Below the pieces are notes generated by a model. It saw nothing but the letters and a program-made list of their open reading frames with translations. It was not told the DNA's origin and ran no database searches. A program made the translations under genes and the position numbers. A stretch of DNA of 64,000 nt from Lobosporangium transversale (Eukaryota > Mortierellomycota > Mortierellomycetes > Mortierellales > Mortierellaceae), in contig NW_019028983.1 in NCBI RefSeq assembly GCF_002105155.1, positions 372,001-436,000 on the forward strand. The letters run 5' to 3'. Below are positions 24,674 to 34,726 of the stretch, one piece after another. How positions within the stretch are numbered: the stretch's first letter is position 1; the number at the start of each line of letters is the position of its first letter.

Positions 24674-25968
24674 ATATATATAATATCTATACCGTGTGGG
24701 GAGATTATATGCAAGGCAAATATAAGTAAGGCTATTGACGGTCCAACATTAAGGAGTTGCGTCAAACATTTTCTTGGGACTTCAACATATCGGCTAGGTT
24801 GAAATTTGCTTGAAGGTCATTATATAATCGAGACATATAAGCATATTGAACTTTGACGAAATAAAGGAAAGAGGAATTACTTCTAAACAAACAAAAGATA
24901 AAGATATAGAGCGACTCAGCTTATCAGTGAGGAGAGGCAATGAAGCGATGGTGCAATTATTGTAGTATATATATATATATATATAATAATAATACATATA
25001 ACCACTCCAATTCCAATGTTTATTTCTTTGATTATTATCCATTGGACAAGTCTTCATTCAAACTCCTCTATTTTCCTTACCTTTCATATCAGTAGTCTAC
25101 AACTCATTTTCAATCAATATAACAAAATGGAACGAGGGCTGGGTTTTATTCGGATTGCTTCACACGGAACATACAAAAAAAGAGTAAAGTTTGAACGGTG
25201 ATACTCTTGCCACGTTCCTTTGGCCTGAGCAGGGTTTGCTCTCTCCTGATTATGCCGGATATGACTTAAATTGAGATATATTCAGCACTGCATAGGAGGT
25301 ATTGAATTGTATCGAAACTAGGCAAGGATCCAATTTGCCATCGATTGTATAACAAGGCGAGCTGGGTTATGTGAAAAAGTGGATATGTGGATACTACCAA
25401 TCACTTTGCTCTGATACCTGATAGTGTTCTGGTAACTCAATAATTTTGTACAGAAAGAAAAGAAAAAAAGGACCGTAACTTGTGGACTTTGAACCCACAA
25501 GGCGCCGTGGAATGTCGAGTTTATTCTATGGGTACAGATATAACTATCACAAGCAAACAGACTAACTAAAGTTCACACGAGGCGTTTATTCTTGCTGGTC
25601 ACATTATTCATGATTGTAAATATGTAGATAAAATTGAGGTAGTTAAAAGAGCAAGAGCATTATCCTCTTCATAGATACTGAATCACCTTGAAGGGAGCAG
25701 ATAATAAATGAATAGAAAAAATCAAGATGCATTTGCTTGCACCTGCATGACATGATATGTGAGCGAGGAAGAGAAACAAGCAATCAAACATTTTATACCT
25801 TTAACCTTGCCGAAGAAGCATAGATACATTTATACTTTCGATTAGTTGGCTGTAGATCAAGATTTTTTTTTTTTTTTTCAGATGTTGAAAACACATGCCT
25901 AAAATGGGTGTATCCGTGGCAATAATTCCACCCCGCCCTAATCGCTTTATTTTTAGCAGGCTCCTTGT
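24674..25968. other. gene-free interval
   Basis: No supported gene or RNA. It contains a short (TA)n run near 24966-24984 and otherwise AT-rich sequence with only short open frames lacking protein-like composition. Confidence 0.5.
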
Positions 25969-26153
25969 CTAAGATCTGAGCCCAATATAGTCCGTCCCAT
26001 TAAAAAACGAGACATTCCATCTATTGTAAAAAGAAGAAATGTATTAGAACACAGAAATAAATAAATTAACCAAGAAAAAAAAGTACTATCAAGCCAATAC
26101 TTACAATTTTTTTAAGACGAAGGCCTTTCTGGGCCTAGTCATGTTTGTAGTAG
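25969..26153 (-). other. conserved 3' coding-like exons downstream of the Fanzor gene
   Basis: On the minus strand, a stretch ending at 26105 reads TTNMTRPRKAFVLKKL. It is followed by a GTAAGT intron (26021-26104) and an exon 25969-26020 (WNVSFFNGTDYIGLRS, stop). The same segment, with the intron in the same place, recurs at 31470-31600 in the decayed relative. The frame is offset from the zinc-ribbon exon that stops at 26162. It may therefore be the true C-terminus reached by splicing out part of the Gly-rich coding stretch or after an indel, or it may be a conserved 3' UTR. Confidence 0.5.
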
Positions 26154-26161
26154 ATTGTGTC

Positions 26162-29100
26162 CTACTGTTGTTGCCGGCTTGTCTCTCCCCCTCCTCCTGG
26201 ACCCAGCAAAGGTCCTTTCGGTGGTCTTGATCCCTCTACTCCTCCTCCTCCTTCATCTGAAAATTTCCTTTTTGTGGATCTGCTACTACCACCACCACTG
26301 CCACCACTACCTCCACCGCCGCCACTACCGCTAGAAGCTTGGCCTTGAGTTCCTCCGTCCGGCGGCATATATTTTGCAGGTCGTTTTTGCTCTCTTATCT
26401 GCAACTCACAGACCCTTGCGATGTTCTCAGCACCAACAGCATCTCGATCAAAGTATGCTTTACAATTTCGACAGTACTTGGATCGAAAAGGAACATTCTC
26501 CAATATACTGTCACAGTGAGGCCGTGGACACTTGGCAGATGTGTAGTATTCATGACAACCTACAATGGGGTAGTCTAGAGATTTTGCCTGTTCGAGCCAG
26601 ATTTAATACTCGTTAAAAAAAGACTCAAAAATTAAATGTCATTGATCAAGGGAATTTTTTTTTTTTTTTAACCTTTTCAACAAGCTTCTTCATCAATATC
26701 CCATGCTTCGATACTTGTCCTCGGTTTGTCTTGAATGATCCTAGTCCAATACAGATCACCGCATTCGTATTGGCATCTCTTCTTCTTCCATTGCTTCCGC
26801 CCGCAAGCTTCAGAATTGCCTTAATCACACAATCAACGCATCCGTTCTGTGCTTTTCTAATATCCCAGCTATTCCGAACAAACCACCCGTCATTATAGAA
26901 TTCGACAAGCGCCCTATATTTAGTCTCCCTATTGTCGTCACTGGTCCCAGATCCACTACTACTACTGGCCTCAACTCCACTGCTACTACCGGTCCCTGCT
27001 CCACCGCTACTACTGGCCCCAACCCCACTACCAGAGAAACTACCTCCAGTACTTGATGGAGCTTGATTTAGCGGCAAGCTCATATAAGCGAAATACTGTG
27101 TTAAAGTAGGCCTTGAGAATGACGGAATATTGCTTTCAATCTCTGTAATTCCTCTTCTAAGCTTTCGCCTCTCTAGCTCGCCCTGAAACTTCTTGGATGG
27201 TTTGTAAAGGTACGCTCTAGAAATCCGGAGGATCTCACGTTCGTTAGGTTTCCTTGGATCCAACTTTGCAATTGTCATCGAGTACCTCTCACCTGGATCG
27301 ATCCCAATGATAATGGTACTTTCGGGGGGAGGGCATGCTGCCTGGGTGTCATATTTAACTTCTACATGCTCGAGGAGACGGGATCTCTGCTTCCAATTGA
27401 TCTCACGCCGGGGACTGGGACTCACCGGGAACAGTGGATTTGTGCTCGATGTACCTTCTTCAGCTGCTTCTTCTCCCTCTTCGCCATCTAAGAATGGTTC
27501 ATCAACTTCCAGCAAGTCAATATCGCTGATACCCAGCAAGATATCGTCATCTTCATTTCCGTCGTCGTCTCCATCATCACCACCATCACCTGCACCATGG
27601 CCTGAAGACGAGGATCCCTGCTGAGCACTTGAAGAAGCCTGGACTGCTTGAGATCTTTGAGTATCCGAAGGTTGGGCAGCTTGCGAACCCCTACCTCTTT
27701 TTTGCTTCGATGTGTCATAGGCAAGAAGTGTTAGGGTAAGGCCGTTTGTAAAGAACGATGTCCGTAGTTTCCTTCTAGGGCCATCATCAGATTGCAGTCC
27801 AACGTCCTTGTATCCTTTCAAGGAAAACAGCTCCTGCAACAATATCCCCTTGTGGTTAAGGATCTTGTCCTCTGCAGCCCCCTTGGTACTCATGTTTAGT
27901 TCCAACAATTGGGCTATTTCCTCTCGAACTGTTGGGTTAGACCATAATATATCCAGGAGGCAGGCTTCCGTTAGGCAGAGAGACTGAGGCGGGAAAGCAG
28001 ACGTAGGGAAATCCAGATATTTTTTGGCAGTTGCATTTTGCTCAAAAAAGAATTGGATGGAACTTCTTCCATCGCCTGGAATATCTATGTCAAACTAGAC
28101 ATTATATTGAAGAAATGATTAGGAACATTTCTATAAACATATTATAAGATAACCTCAAAATATTATAATATTATATTTACCTGCGCATTCCGATAGTGAG
28201 ACCTTAGCGCTGCTTGAACAGGGACCATGACCATCCGAGACGACCTGCTGATCACCAAATCGGGATAGATCTGGTTTAAAGGACCAAGCCCTGTCTTTGC
28301 ATAGAAGTTTTCGTATGCTTTGAGCTGGGACGGCTTGGCTACGTTCCCTTCGCCTTTTTTCTTCACTTCCCTGCTATACCTAGATAATGGACTCATCACT
28401 CCGTGATACAACAACGCAGCAAGGCCGTAAATAAAGTCTCTGCTATCAAGAACTTCATCTAGGAGTTGTGGGAGATCAGCTGGATTGGATGGCCCAGTGG
28501 TAAGCAGGTTATCGATCCACAAGGCGCAGGCCCAGAAAGCTCGAATCCGTGCCTCATTCAACATTTTAATAAATGATTGAATGAGCCCTTGAATTGTTGC
28601 AGCAAGTTGCTCGGGATTGAGATTGGGATCGGAAGTAGAGTCCAGCTTGGCAACTACACATGTCTTTAACGTGCCCAGAGTTAATGCAACAGTGGGGTGG
28701 GCCCTCTTCAACCGTCGATCCTCGGCAGTAGCCTCCTTCACTTTCCTGGTCTTATCAGTCTTTCTGATATACTTGGCCTTCCCTTTGTTCTTCTTTTTTT
28801 TTCTTCTTTTCCTCCTTAACCTCCTCTTCTTTGTCATCCTCTTTTTTTTCCTTTTCCTTTTTTTTGGGGGACTTTCTTTGACGGCTGGAGCTGACGGGAC
28901 GGTCGTGTTGTTTGCAGTTGGTCAGGTCATATTTCTTAGGGGAAAGTTCCTTTTTCTGGGTAGGGAAAAAAGGCCGATAGCGATTCGGCTTTGCGCGTTT
29001 AGGGATATAGAATCTAATTAGGAACAACAATGTCAAGGGTTAGATGACTTTTTTTTTTTTTTTTTTTTTTTTGTATATGCTTTGGAAAATGTTCATTTGA

Positions 29101-30132
29101 AGGAGCTTACCTGGGTTGAGGTTGATTATTTTTATTCTGGTACCTAGCAGATATCGCAGTCCTCATTCTATCATGGTAATGAAGGAATCTTTCAGCGGTT
29201 GGTTGCTGCGAGGCCTGGGTTTGGATCCCACCAAAGAAAACATTAATTGAATGGTCAAACTGGCCTTCTGCAGGAGTTCGACGGCTACGGGCATGGACCT
29301 CACGAACATATGATACCGTCAACTTTTCGGCATCAGTGTCAGTGAGCGCGGAGATAATCTCAGCATTTGTAGCAAGACCAAAGGTTGGGATATTTGGGGT
29401 GTAATCGTTATCGGATATAATGCCATAGACCAGGAGTTGACTGTTCCTTGAAAACCCAAGGGCTTGCAGGACCTCTTGTTTCTCATAGAGTGCAAACATG
29501 TGATGGCGACGAGGGATTGGACGAAGAACTCTTTTTATAGAAGGATAGATGAGAAGGTCAGAGTCCCCAGACACAGCGATACTGGTTGGTGTACATTTGG
29601 CGGCAATACACACATCAGCCTCATTTCTACAATGGCAAATCACAAAGTTATTGTATCGACCGAATGGCGCCGCGAGCTCCCTCTTCTCGTTATGACTGAA
29701 TGTGAAGAGCTGTCGAAGATTCTTTTTAATGGCAATCATATGGCTTCGAGATTCCCATTTGCCTTCATTGGACTTGGTTTCCATGTTGGCTATGAGCGTA
29801 TCGAGTTTTGCATCCGCTGCTGTACGCTTAGCATCTCGGTCCCTATAGGCACGCGTTTTTTCTTCGCAGCGAGGCCCATCAATGTGTATCGTCACTGTGG
29901 CAAGAGGACCAAAGATCTTTCGAATGATACTAGCCATAGCATGGCCGCAGGCAGTGAAAGAACTCTGCCGGCTGAATCTCCTTAGGATGATATTATGTAT
30001 ATCGCTGTGGAAAGTGCCAAGCAGATCCAGCTCAAAAGATGAATGGGGTTCAGCAGCAAGCTCATGTACAACAATCTCCTTTGGTGGCAGGTCTCTCCTT
30101 GAAAGGTATGAATAGAGTCCTTTAATACCCAT
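26162..30132 (-). CDS. XPG/FEN1-like nuclease joined to a Fanzor (TnpB-like) nuclease
   Basis: Minus-strand exons 29111-30132, 28181-29013, 26673-28094 and 26162-26587, about 1230 residues. Exon 1 is XPG-like: MGIKGLYSYLSRRDL, IHIDGPRCEEKTRAYRDRD, then the XPG-I signature NEADV and VSGDSDLL, so all acidic metal ligands appear present. It ends at a good donor (AG|GTAAGC) whose acceptor continues the frame into a Lys-rich linker, a likely NLS. The C-terminal half has the RuvC start IIIGIDPGERYS (27293-27308), then EYYTS after the position where TnpB has its second acidic residue, a zinc ribbon (KCPRPHC ... YCRNC) and the last RuvC Asp in FDRDAVGAENIARV. Fanzors are known RNA-guided nucleases often spread by transposons. 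One 1-nt frame slip lies in the A-rich linker (about 28793-28870). Whether it is one protein, and whether guided, is inference. Confidence 0.72.
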
Positions 30133-30540
30133 CTAGAGAAAGTATAGTGTAAAACAGTGCAAGCAATGTTGGTTTAAGCGGCTAAAGATTGAAGCTGAAG
30201 TTGTTAGAGTAGAGATAGTTTACCTTTAAGAAAGCAAAAAGTTATGATCTGTGAGGGGATGAGGGTGTAAGAGTACGGGTGAGAGCGCGAAAGCAATGTC
30301 GTTGTAAAATGAGAGAGAGAGAGAGGGAAAAAGAGAAGGAGGCAGGACGTATTTATAGGTGTATGAAAGAGAACGAAACAAAAGGCTGATGAATTTGGAA
30401 CAACTCGAAACAATAAGATTCTCAGCGACAAGTTTTAACTTTTTGGATTTCGAGTATTGTTTACAGCTCTTCTCCAATCATCTACATTTACCAAATCAAG
30501 CCTTCGCCATGACAATCAACAAGAAATAAAAAAAAAAAAA
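30133..30540. promoter_or_regulatory. upstream region of the XPG-Fanzor gene
   Basis: No gene. It contains a GA-rich run on the plus strand (about 30309-30340), that is a CT-rich tract upstream of the minus-strand start, the same promoter-like composition seen before other genes here. Confidence 0.35.
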
Positions 30541-31620
30541 ACAGACTTCCTTACGTCCCCCTTCGGTATGTGTATCTGTCTGAACATGTCCTAACTGACA
30601 TCCTCTCGACAATCCTTCCAAGGCTGCAGTGTTTGAATGTGTACAGGGAACAAAAGAAGTCTAGATACAGGCTCTCTTTGTGACATTGAAGGAGATCGCA
30701 TGTTTCATGGCTATCGAGACAAGGTACCCCTACAGGCACAAGACAAAGGTATAACTCGGTTCAAACTCAAAGGAACGACTTTACCAATGGCCTTGTTCTG
30801 AATCCACTTGCCTATGACACAGTCCAGACGAAGAGACAGTAGCAGTCTGACGTAGATGAAGAAGATCTCAGCCAGGAATTGAAACTTTCTCAAGGATTCC
30901 TTAACACGGCGTGTTTTAAAGGCAGCCGGTGAAGACCTGACAGATGAAGACTACGCAAACATAAACTGGAAGAGGAGCCCCAAACTTCTTGAAAACGTTG
31001 GATTCACATTCCATGAGCTAGGGCGATGCTCATCTGCAAATACCACAACTACCGTCTAATGCGATCCTGGTATTGTTAATGCCCTTACGTTTTCTTCGCT
31101 AGACCGCCACAACCCTGACCTGCGTCAAACGGTGAAGGTGAGAAGTAGGCTCGTCAACAGCCTGTGTGTCTTATATGCGTTGCACCAATGCTCACTGATA
31201 GGTTGGGAGGAAAGACACCAAGCCGGCAACAACAATAGGATATGATCAGTTGCATATTTCACAGTACACGTGTTACATGAAAATTTATAATACAGACATA
31301 CAGTACTAACAGCTCTATGCCCCATGGTGTGGTGCCCGAGACAAACTTGCAGTTTTATTTTGATACAAATTTGGATAAATGCCCCATGGATGTGATGTGT
31401 GAACCCACATCCTATTCTCACTTCTGCTCCCTGGTTACTATTTGTCTGTCTAAAATTTTTCATGAGCTACTACAAACATGACTAGGTCGGGAAAGGCCTT
31501 CGTCTTGAAAAAGTTGTAAGTATTAGCTCGACAGTGCTTTCTTGACTAATCTCTTTATTTCTATGCTTGGTCTAGATGGTGTTTTTTTATGGGGAGGACT
31601 ATTTAGACAACATATAGACC
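30541..31620 (+). pseudogene. decayed relative of the Fanzor half, opposite orientation
   Basis: Broken plus-strand coding sequence matching the neighbouring Fanzor half in order. DF.TS.F then E..L.DIL (about 30543-30620) matches its DFPTSAF ... CLLDIL. FTNGLVLNPLAYDTVQTKR (about 30777-30833) matches FTNGLTLTLLAYDTSKQKR. INWKRSPKLLENV then CDPG (about 30961-31075) matches INWKQRSRLLEHV then IDPG. The 3' segment TTNMTRSGKAFVLKKL with its intron is at 31470-31580. Stops and frame changes interrupt it, including a stop just before CDPG, and most of the sequence between the RuvC start and the 3' tail is deleted. No XPG part is visible. Confidence 0.72.
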
Positions 31621-32071
31621 CCACATATCTTAATCATAATAAATTGGTTTGGTGGCATTGTTGTAAAAAATATCTTTGCTTAAGGGACAGAAAGATAGAC
31701 ACAATCAGGAAAAGGCAGGACAAAGAGTGTCAACAAGATTGACAAGAGAAAATAGAGTCAAATAACCTTGACTACAAACAGCGCCATAGAATGTCAAAAG
31801 AAAAGATGGGAGCTTTATAGGTGAGCTCACAAACTGAGTTACCGGAAGACAAATGCTTGTTGTGAAAAGGGGAAAAAGATAAATGGCAAGATGAACTGCG
31901 GATGAAGAATAAGACATGTGGGGAAAACTGAAGACTTTATTAAGAAGGAAGTTTCTTTGGCTTTTATACTCGGTAGCTTCTAGGTGAGGCGGACCCGCCT
32001 ATGACTACAAAGGGGTTCGACAGATTAGTGGATACAAAATAAACTGAAATTAATTTTAATGACCAGTCACA
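31621..32071. other. gene-free spacer
   Basis: No supported gene between the decayed Fanzor copy and the MITE remnant. Confidence 0.45.
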
Positions 32072-32160
32072 CCACTTGCAATAACAAGCGAGTCAATTGG
32101 CTGCCAATACATTTAAGAGTATTCAAAAAATATAAGGGATCGCGACCAAATGGAACGGGC
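32072..32160 (+). mobile_element. MITE family A, 3' fragment
   Basis: Matches the right half of the 182-bp family A element (AACAAGCGAG ... ATTGGCTGCCAATACA ... CGCGACCAAAT), ending in GGGC followed by TATA. The left half is absent. Its end lies 9 bp before the terminus of the 7.3 kb element, so the two insertions abut. Confidence 0.75.
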
Positions 32161-32169
32161 TATACTGTA

Positions 32170-32368
32170 CACTCCTGTCTCACTCTTTTGCAAAATTTGC
32201 AAAAAGTGGATTTTATATATGTTCTGCAACGCTCATTGGCTGGATTAACTTCAATTCAAAAATACTATTGTAAAAAAAATCAAGCGATTCTATTGGCCTA
32301 CTGTTTTTTCTCTAAAGGCAGGGAGACTTGCACTTACAGAGCCCTCATTCATGTGACCATTGATGAAG
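32170..32368 (+). repeat. left terminal inverted repeat
   Basis: About 200 bp, aligning to the reverse complement of 39307-39505 with roughly 95% identity and a few 1-3 bp indels in an A-run. Includes GCAAAATTTGCAAAAAGTGG near the outer end. The match fades after the TGTGACC motif. Confidence 0.87.
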
Positions 32369-32400
32369 GAGCGTCTCATTTGACAAAGAATTAATCGATT

Positions 32401-33062
32401 TGACAACCCCCCTAATTTAGCAGTCACACCGGCTTATTTGGCAACCCAGGTCTTCAATTTTCACTTTTTTGTTATTTGACAACCCGGGTTGTCAAAAAAA
32501 GAAGAAAAATTGTCTTTTTCAACCTGTCACATGACAAGTCTTCACCCTCTTGCACTTATGGAGGGCCTTTCTCAGCTGGATTTCTAAAATGGTGGCAACA
32601 CTCCGTTATCATGACTGTGGTTATAGCTTCTTCTGTCTCTCTTTTTTTCCTTTCCGCGTCTTACGCATGCGCCATCAAGCGTCGCATAACCACTCCGAAT
32701 TTATGTATGCTTAGTGCATGTTACCCGTATAGGCACATTTTCTATAAAGCAAGCCCTTGTTTTAGAAATCAGTTGTAATAAAAAACAACACCTCGTAACC
32801 AAAAAAAAAAGTTTGTTATTTGAAGGAAGCTTTTAGATTGCTGGAGGGATTTCGTGTTGCTGAGGGATAGCAATAGAAACGATTTTCACATAATAATCTT
32901 GCCAATAAAAAAAGGGTTGTCAAATAACAGTGAGCTTGGGGTTGTCAAATTAGATATTTTACTATTTGGCAACCCGGGTTGTCACGCAAAGAAAAAAAAT
33001 TGAGAAAAATAATTAAGGGGGGGGTTGTCAAATAAGAGTGACAACCCGGGTTGTCAAATAGA
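32401..33062. repeat. cluster of TTGACAACCC motifs and their palindromes
   Basis: At least eight copies of GACAACCC or GGCAACCC and their inverse. Three are joined as the palindrome GACAACCCGGGTTGTC or close variants (about 32478-32493, 32969-32984 and 33040-33055). The outer motifs at 32401-32412 and about 33018-33037 (C- or G-extended) are inverted to each other, so the whole block resembles a nested 630-bp foldback or MITE. It lies just inside the left terminal repeat and just before the first CRN gene. Confidence 0.8.
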
Positions 33063-33114
33063 TTCACCCTAATCCTGCCCTTCTCTCTCACACAACACCC
33101 ACACTCAGGAAACT

Positions 33115-34601
33115 ATGACTAATAATCTTTCAATCTTCTGCATCCTCGACGGATACACGGTTTCGTCTTCTTTTTCCGTGGAGGTTGCACTTGGTGCCAC
33201 TGTCGATAAGCTTAAAGAGTCCATCAAGGCCACAATGAGTGCCGGGCTTGAGGGTGTAGATTCGAACACTCTTACCCTTTGGAAGGTCTCCATACCCGTT
33301 ACCAAAGAAGACATGAACAAGGTCATTTCTCTGGAAGAACTGACTGACAAAGAGGTTCTACTCCCAACCACTCCACTCAGAGTTGCTTTTGAAGGACTGA
33401 AGGAAGGCGAGTTTATCCACACAATTGTGCAATCTCCACTGAAAGGTATTTTTCATTTCACATTTCTTTTTTTTTGACAAGCTAAATTGATCTAATTGCC
33501 AATGATTAGTATTGACAGAGCTGTCTTTATTGTACAGTGCCTGGACGCGCCTCAATCACAACAACATTTAACGTATCCCTGCGATCCACTCATATGAGAG
33601 CTTTTTCATGGTCTGTTGATGTCATGGAAGCCTCGTTTGAAGACTTTGTATCAGAAATATACGACAACTTCCCTCATCTTCCATCATCCGACTCCCCAAA
33701 GATAATACTATATCTCAACCAATACGATATTAGACATGTGCACGACGATCTTTCCTTTCAAGCAGTACTCTTAGAGTTGAGGAATAACGATGATACCAAT
33801 ATCGTTGTCGATCTTGATACGCCTACACTTAATCTCTCGAGTTACTCTCTTCAGAGCGTCGACACGCTCTACGGTTTAACCCGCAGTTTCAGTGGGAGGC
33901 TTTCAAACTTTCCCGCTTTCGACTCTATTGACAGCATCAAATTCAATTCCGAGGAACACCGCGTAGCACTGGAAAATCTCTATCTTGACCTCGAGAACAG
34001 AATCGATACTTCTCCTCTCTTAGAGGATGAAGATATTCCTGCCTTTGTGGCGCCACTCCTTCATCGATCTGTCGAATTGTTTAAAGACCAGCTTCAATTG
34101 AAATATAGGCCTACCCTCTTAGGGATACGTGGCGAGAGTCAACCTGACTTTATAATTGAGACAAAGGATTATACAAAGGAGTATGTCATCGTAACAAAGG
34201 CTTTGAGCAGTGATATCGGATCTGCTGTTGCTCGAAACATGGTACAACTGGAACAAACACTGATGCGGCAACAGGCAAAGCAACAGCAGAAAGAGATGCA
34301 AGCAAGAATCTGTAAAAAAAGAAAACGCGACGACCATGGGACAAATACTGAAGCCGAGTCTTCTGTCTGCTATGGGCTCGTAACTGACGGGAGCTTTTGG
34401 CATCTTACTGAATGCAGTCTTGAACCCGTGGCTGGATCATGTTTCCTCTATCCTAAATTCCGTACATCCCCTCTAGGCATCGTTACTTCATTCCAAAAGA
34501 ATAGACTTAAAGTTGATGGTACCCAAAAAGCGTTTGGCACTCTTATTTGGCTTCTTGATACACTGATGCTGGCGTCAAATAAGCGAAGGAAAATGAAATA
34601 A
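33115..34601 (+). CDS. CRN (Crinkler)-type protein, copy 1
   Basis: Two exons (33115-33445 and 33538-34601) give 464 residues. The first exon is a CRN header: a ubiquitin-like N-terminus (IFCILDGYTVSSSFSVEV) ending in LTLWKVSIPV, as in oomycete and fungal Crinklers, which act inside cells, usually in the nucleus. A middle region of about 150 residues follows, then a C-terminal fold like the PD-(D/E)XK nucleases found on many CRNs. The first acidic residue is visible (SQPDFIIE), but the E-x-K motif reads IVTK, without Glu. A basic stretch (CKKRKRDD) is a likely NLS. No signal peptide is seen. The toxic or signalling role is known only for the family. The gene lies inside the 7.3 kb transposon. 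Confidence 0.83.
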
Positions 34602-34726
34602 ATAGGCATGCTACCCATAAAAAAATACTTCGCCAAGTAGTCACAAAGTTAATGTTTTCCCCTCATATTTTCCCTCATCTTTTCTCACATATCTTTTCCC
34701 AACTTTTCCCACACAATTTACCAAAC

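Noticed and set aside
25465..25512. tRNA-like stretch near 25.48 kb
   Set aside because: It has a short stem but lacks a T-loop, D-loop and acceptor pairing.
26162..27908. Plain transposase or bacterial IS605-type TnpB
   Set aside because: The gene has spliceosomal introns, a Lys-rich NLS-like linker and a displaced second acidic residue, as in eukaryotic Fanzors, and no TnpA-like partner is present.
26092..31528. Inverted repeats at about 26092-26153 and 31467-31528 read as terminal repeats of a 5.4 kb transposon carrying the Fanzor gene
   Set aside because: Both copies are coding-like, contain an intron at the same place and lie at the 3' side of their own gene copy, so they are better explained as the tails of an intact and a decayed gene in opposite orientation.
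32476..33056. CRISPR-like array from repeated GACAACCC palindromes
   Set aside because: Spacing is irregular, copies occur in both orientations, and the genome is eukaryotic.
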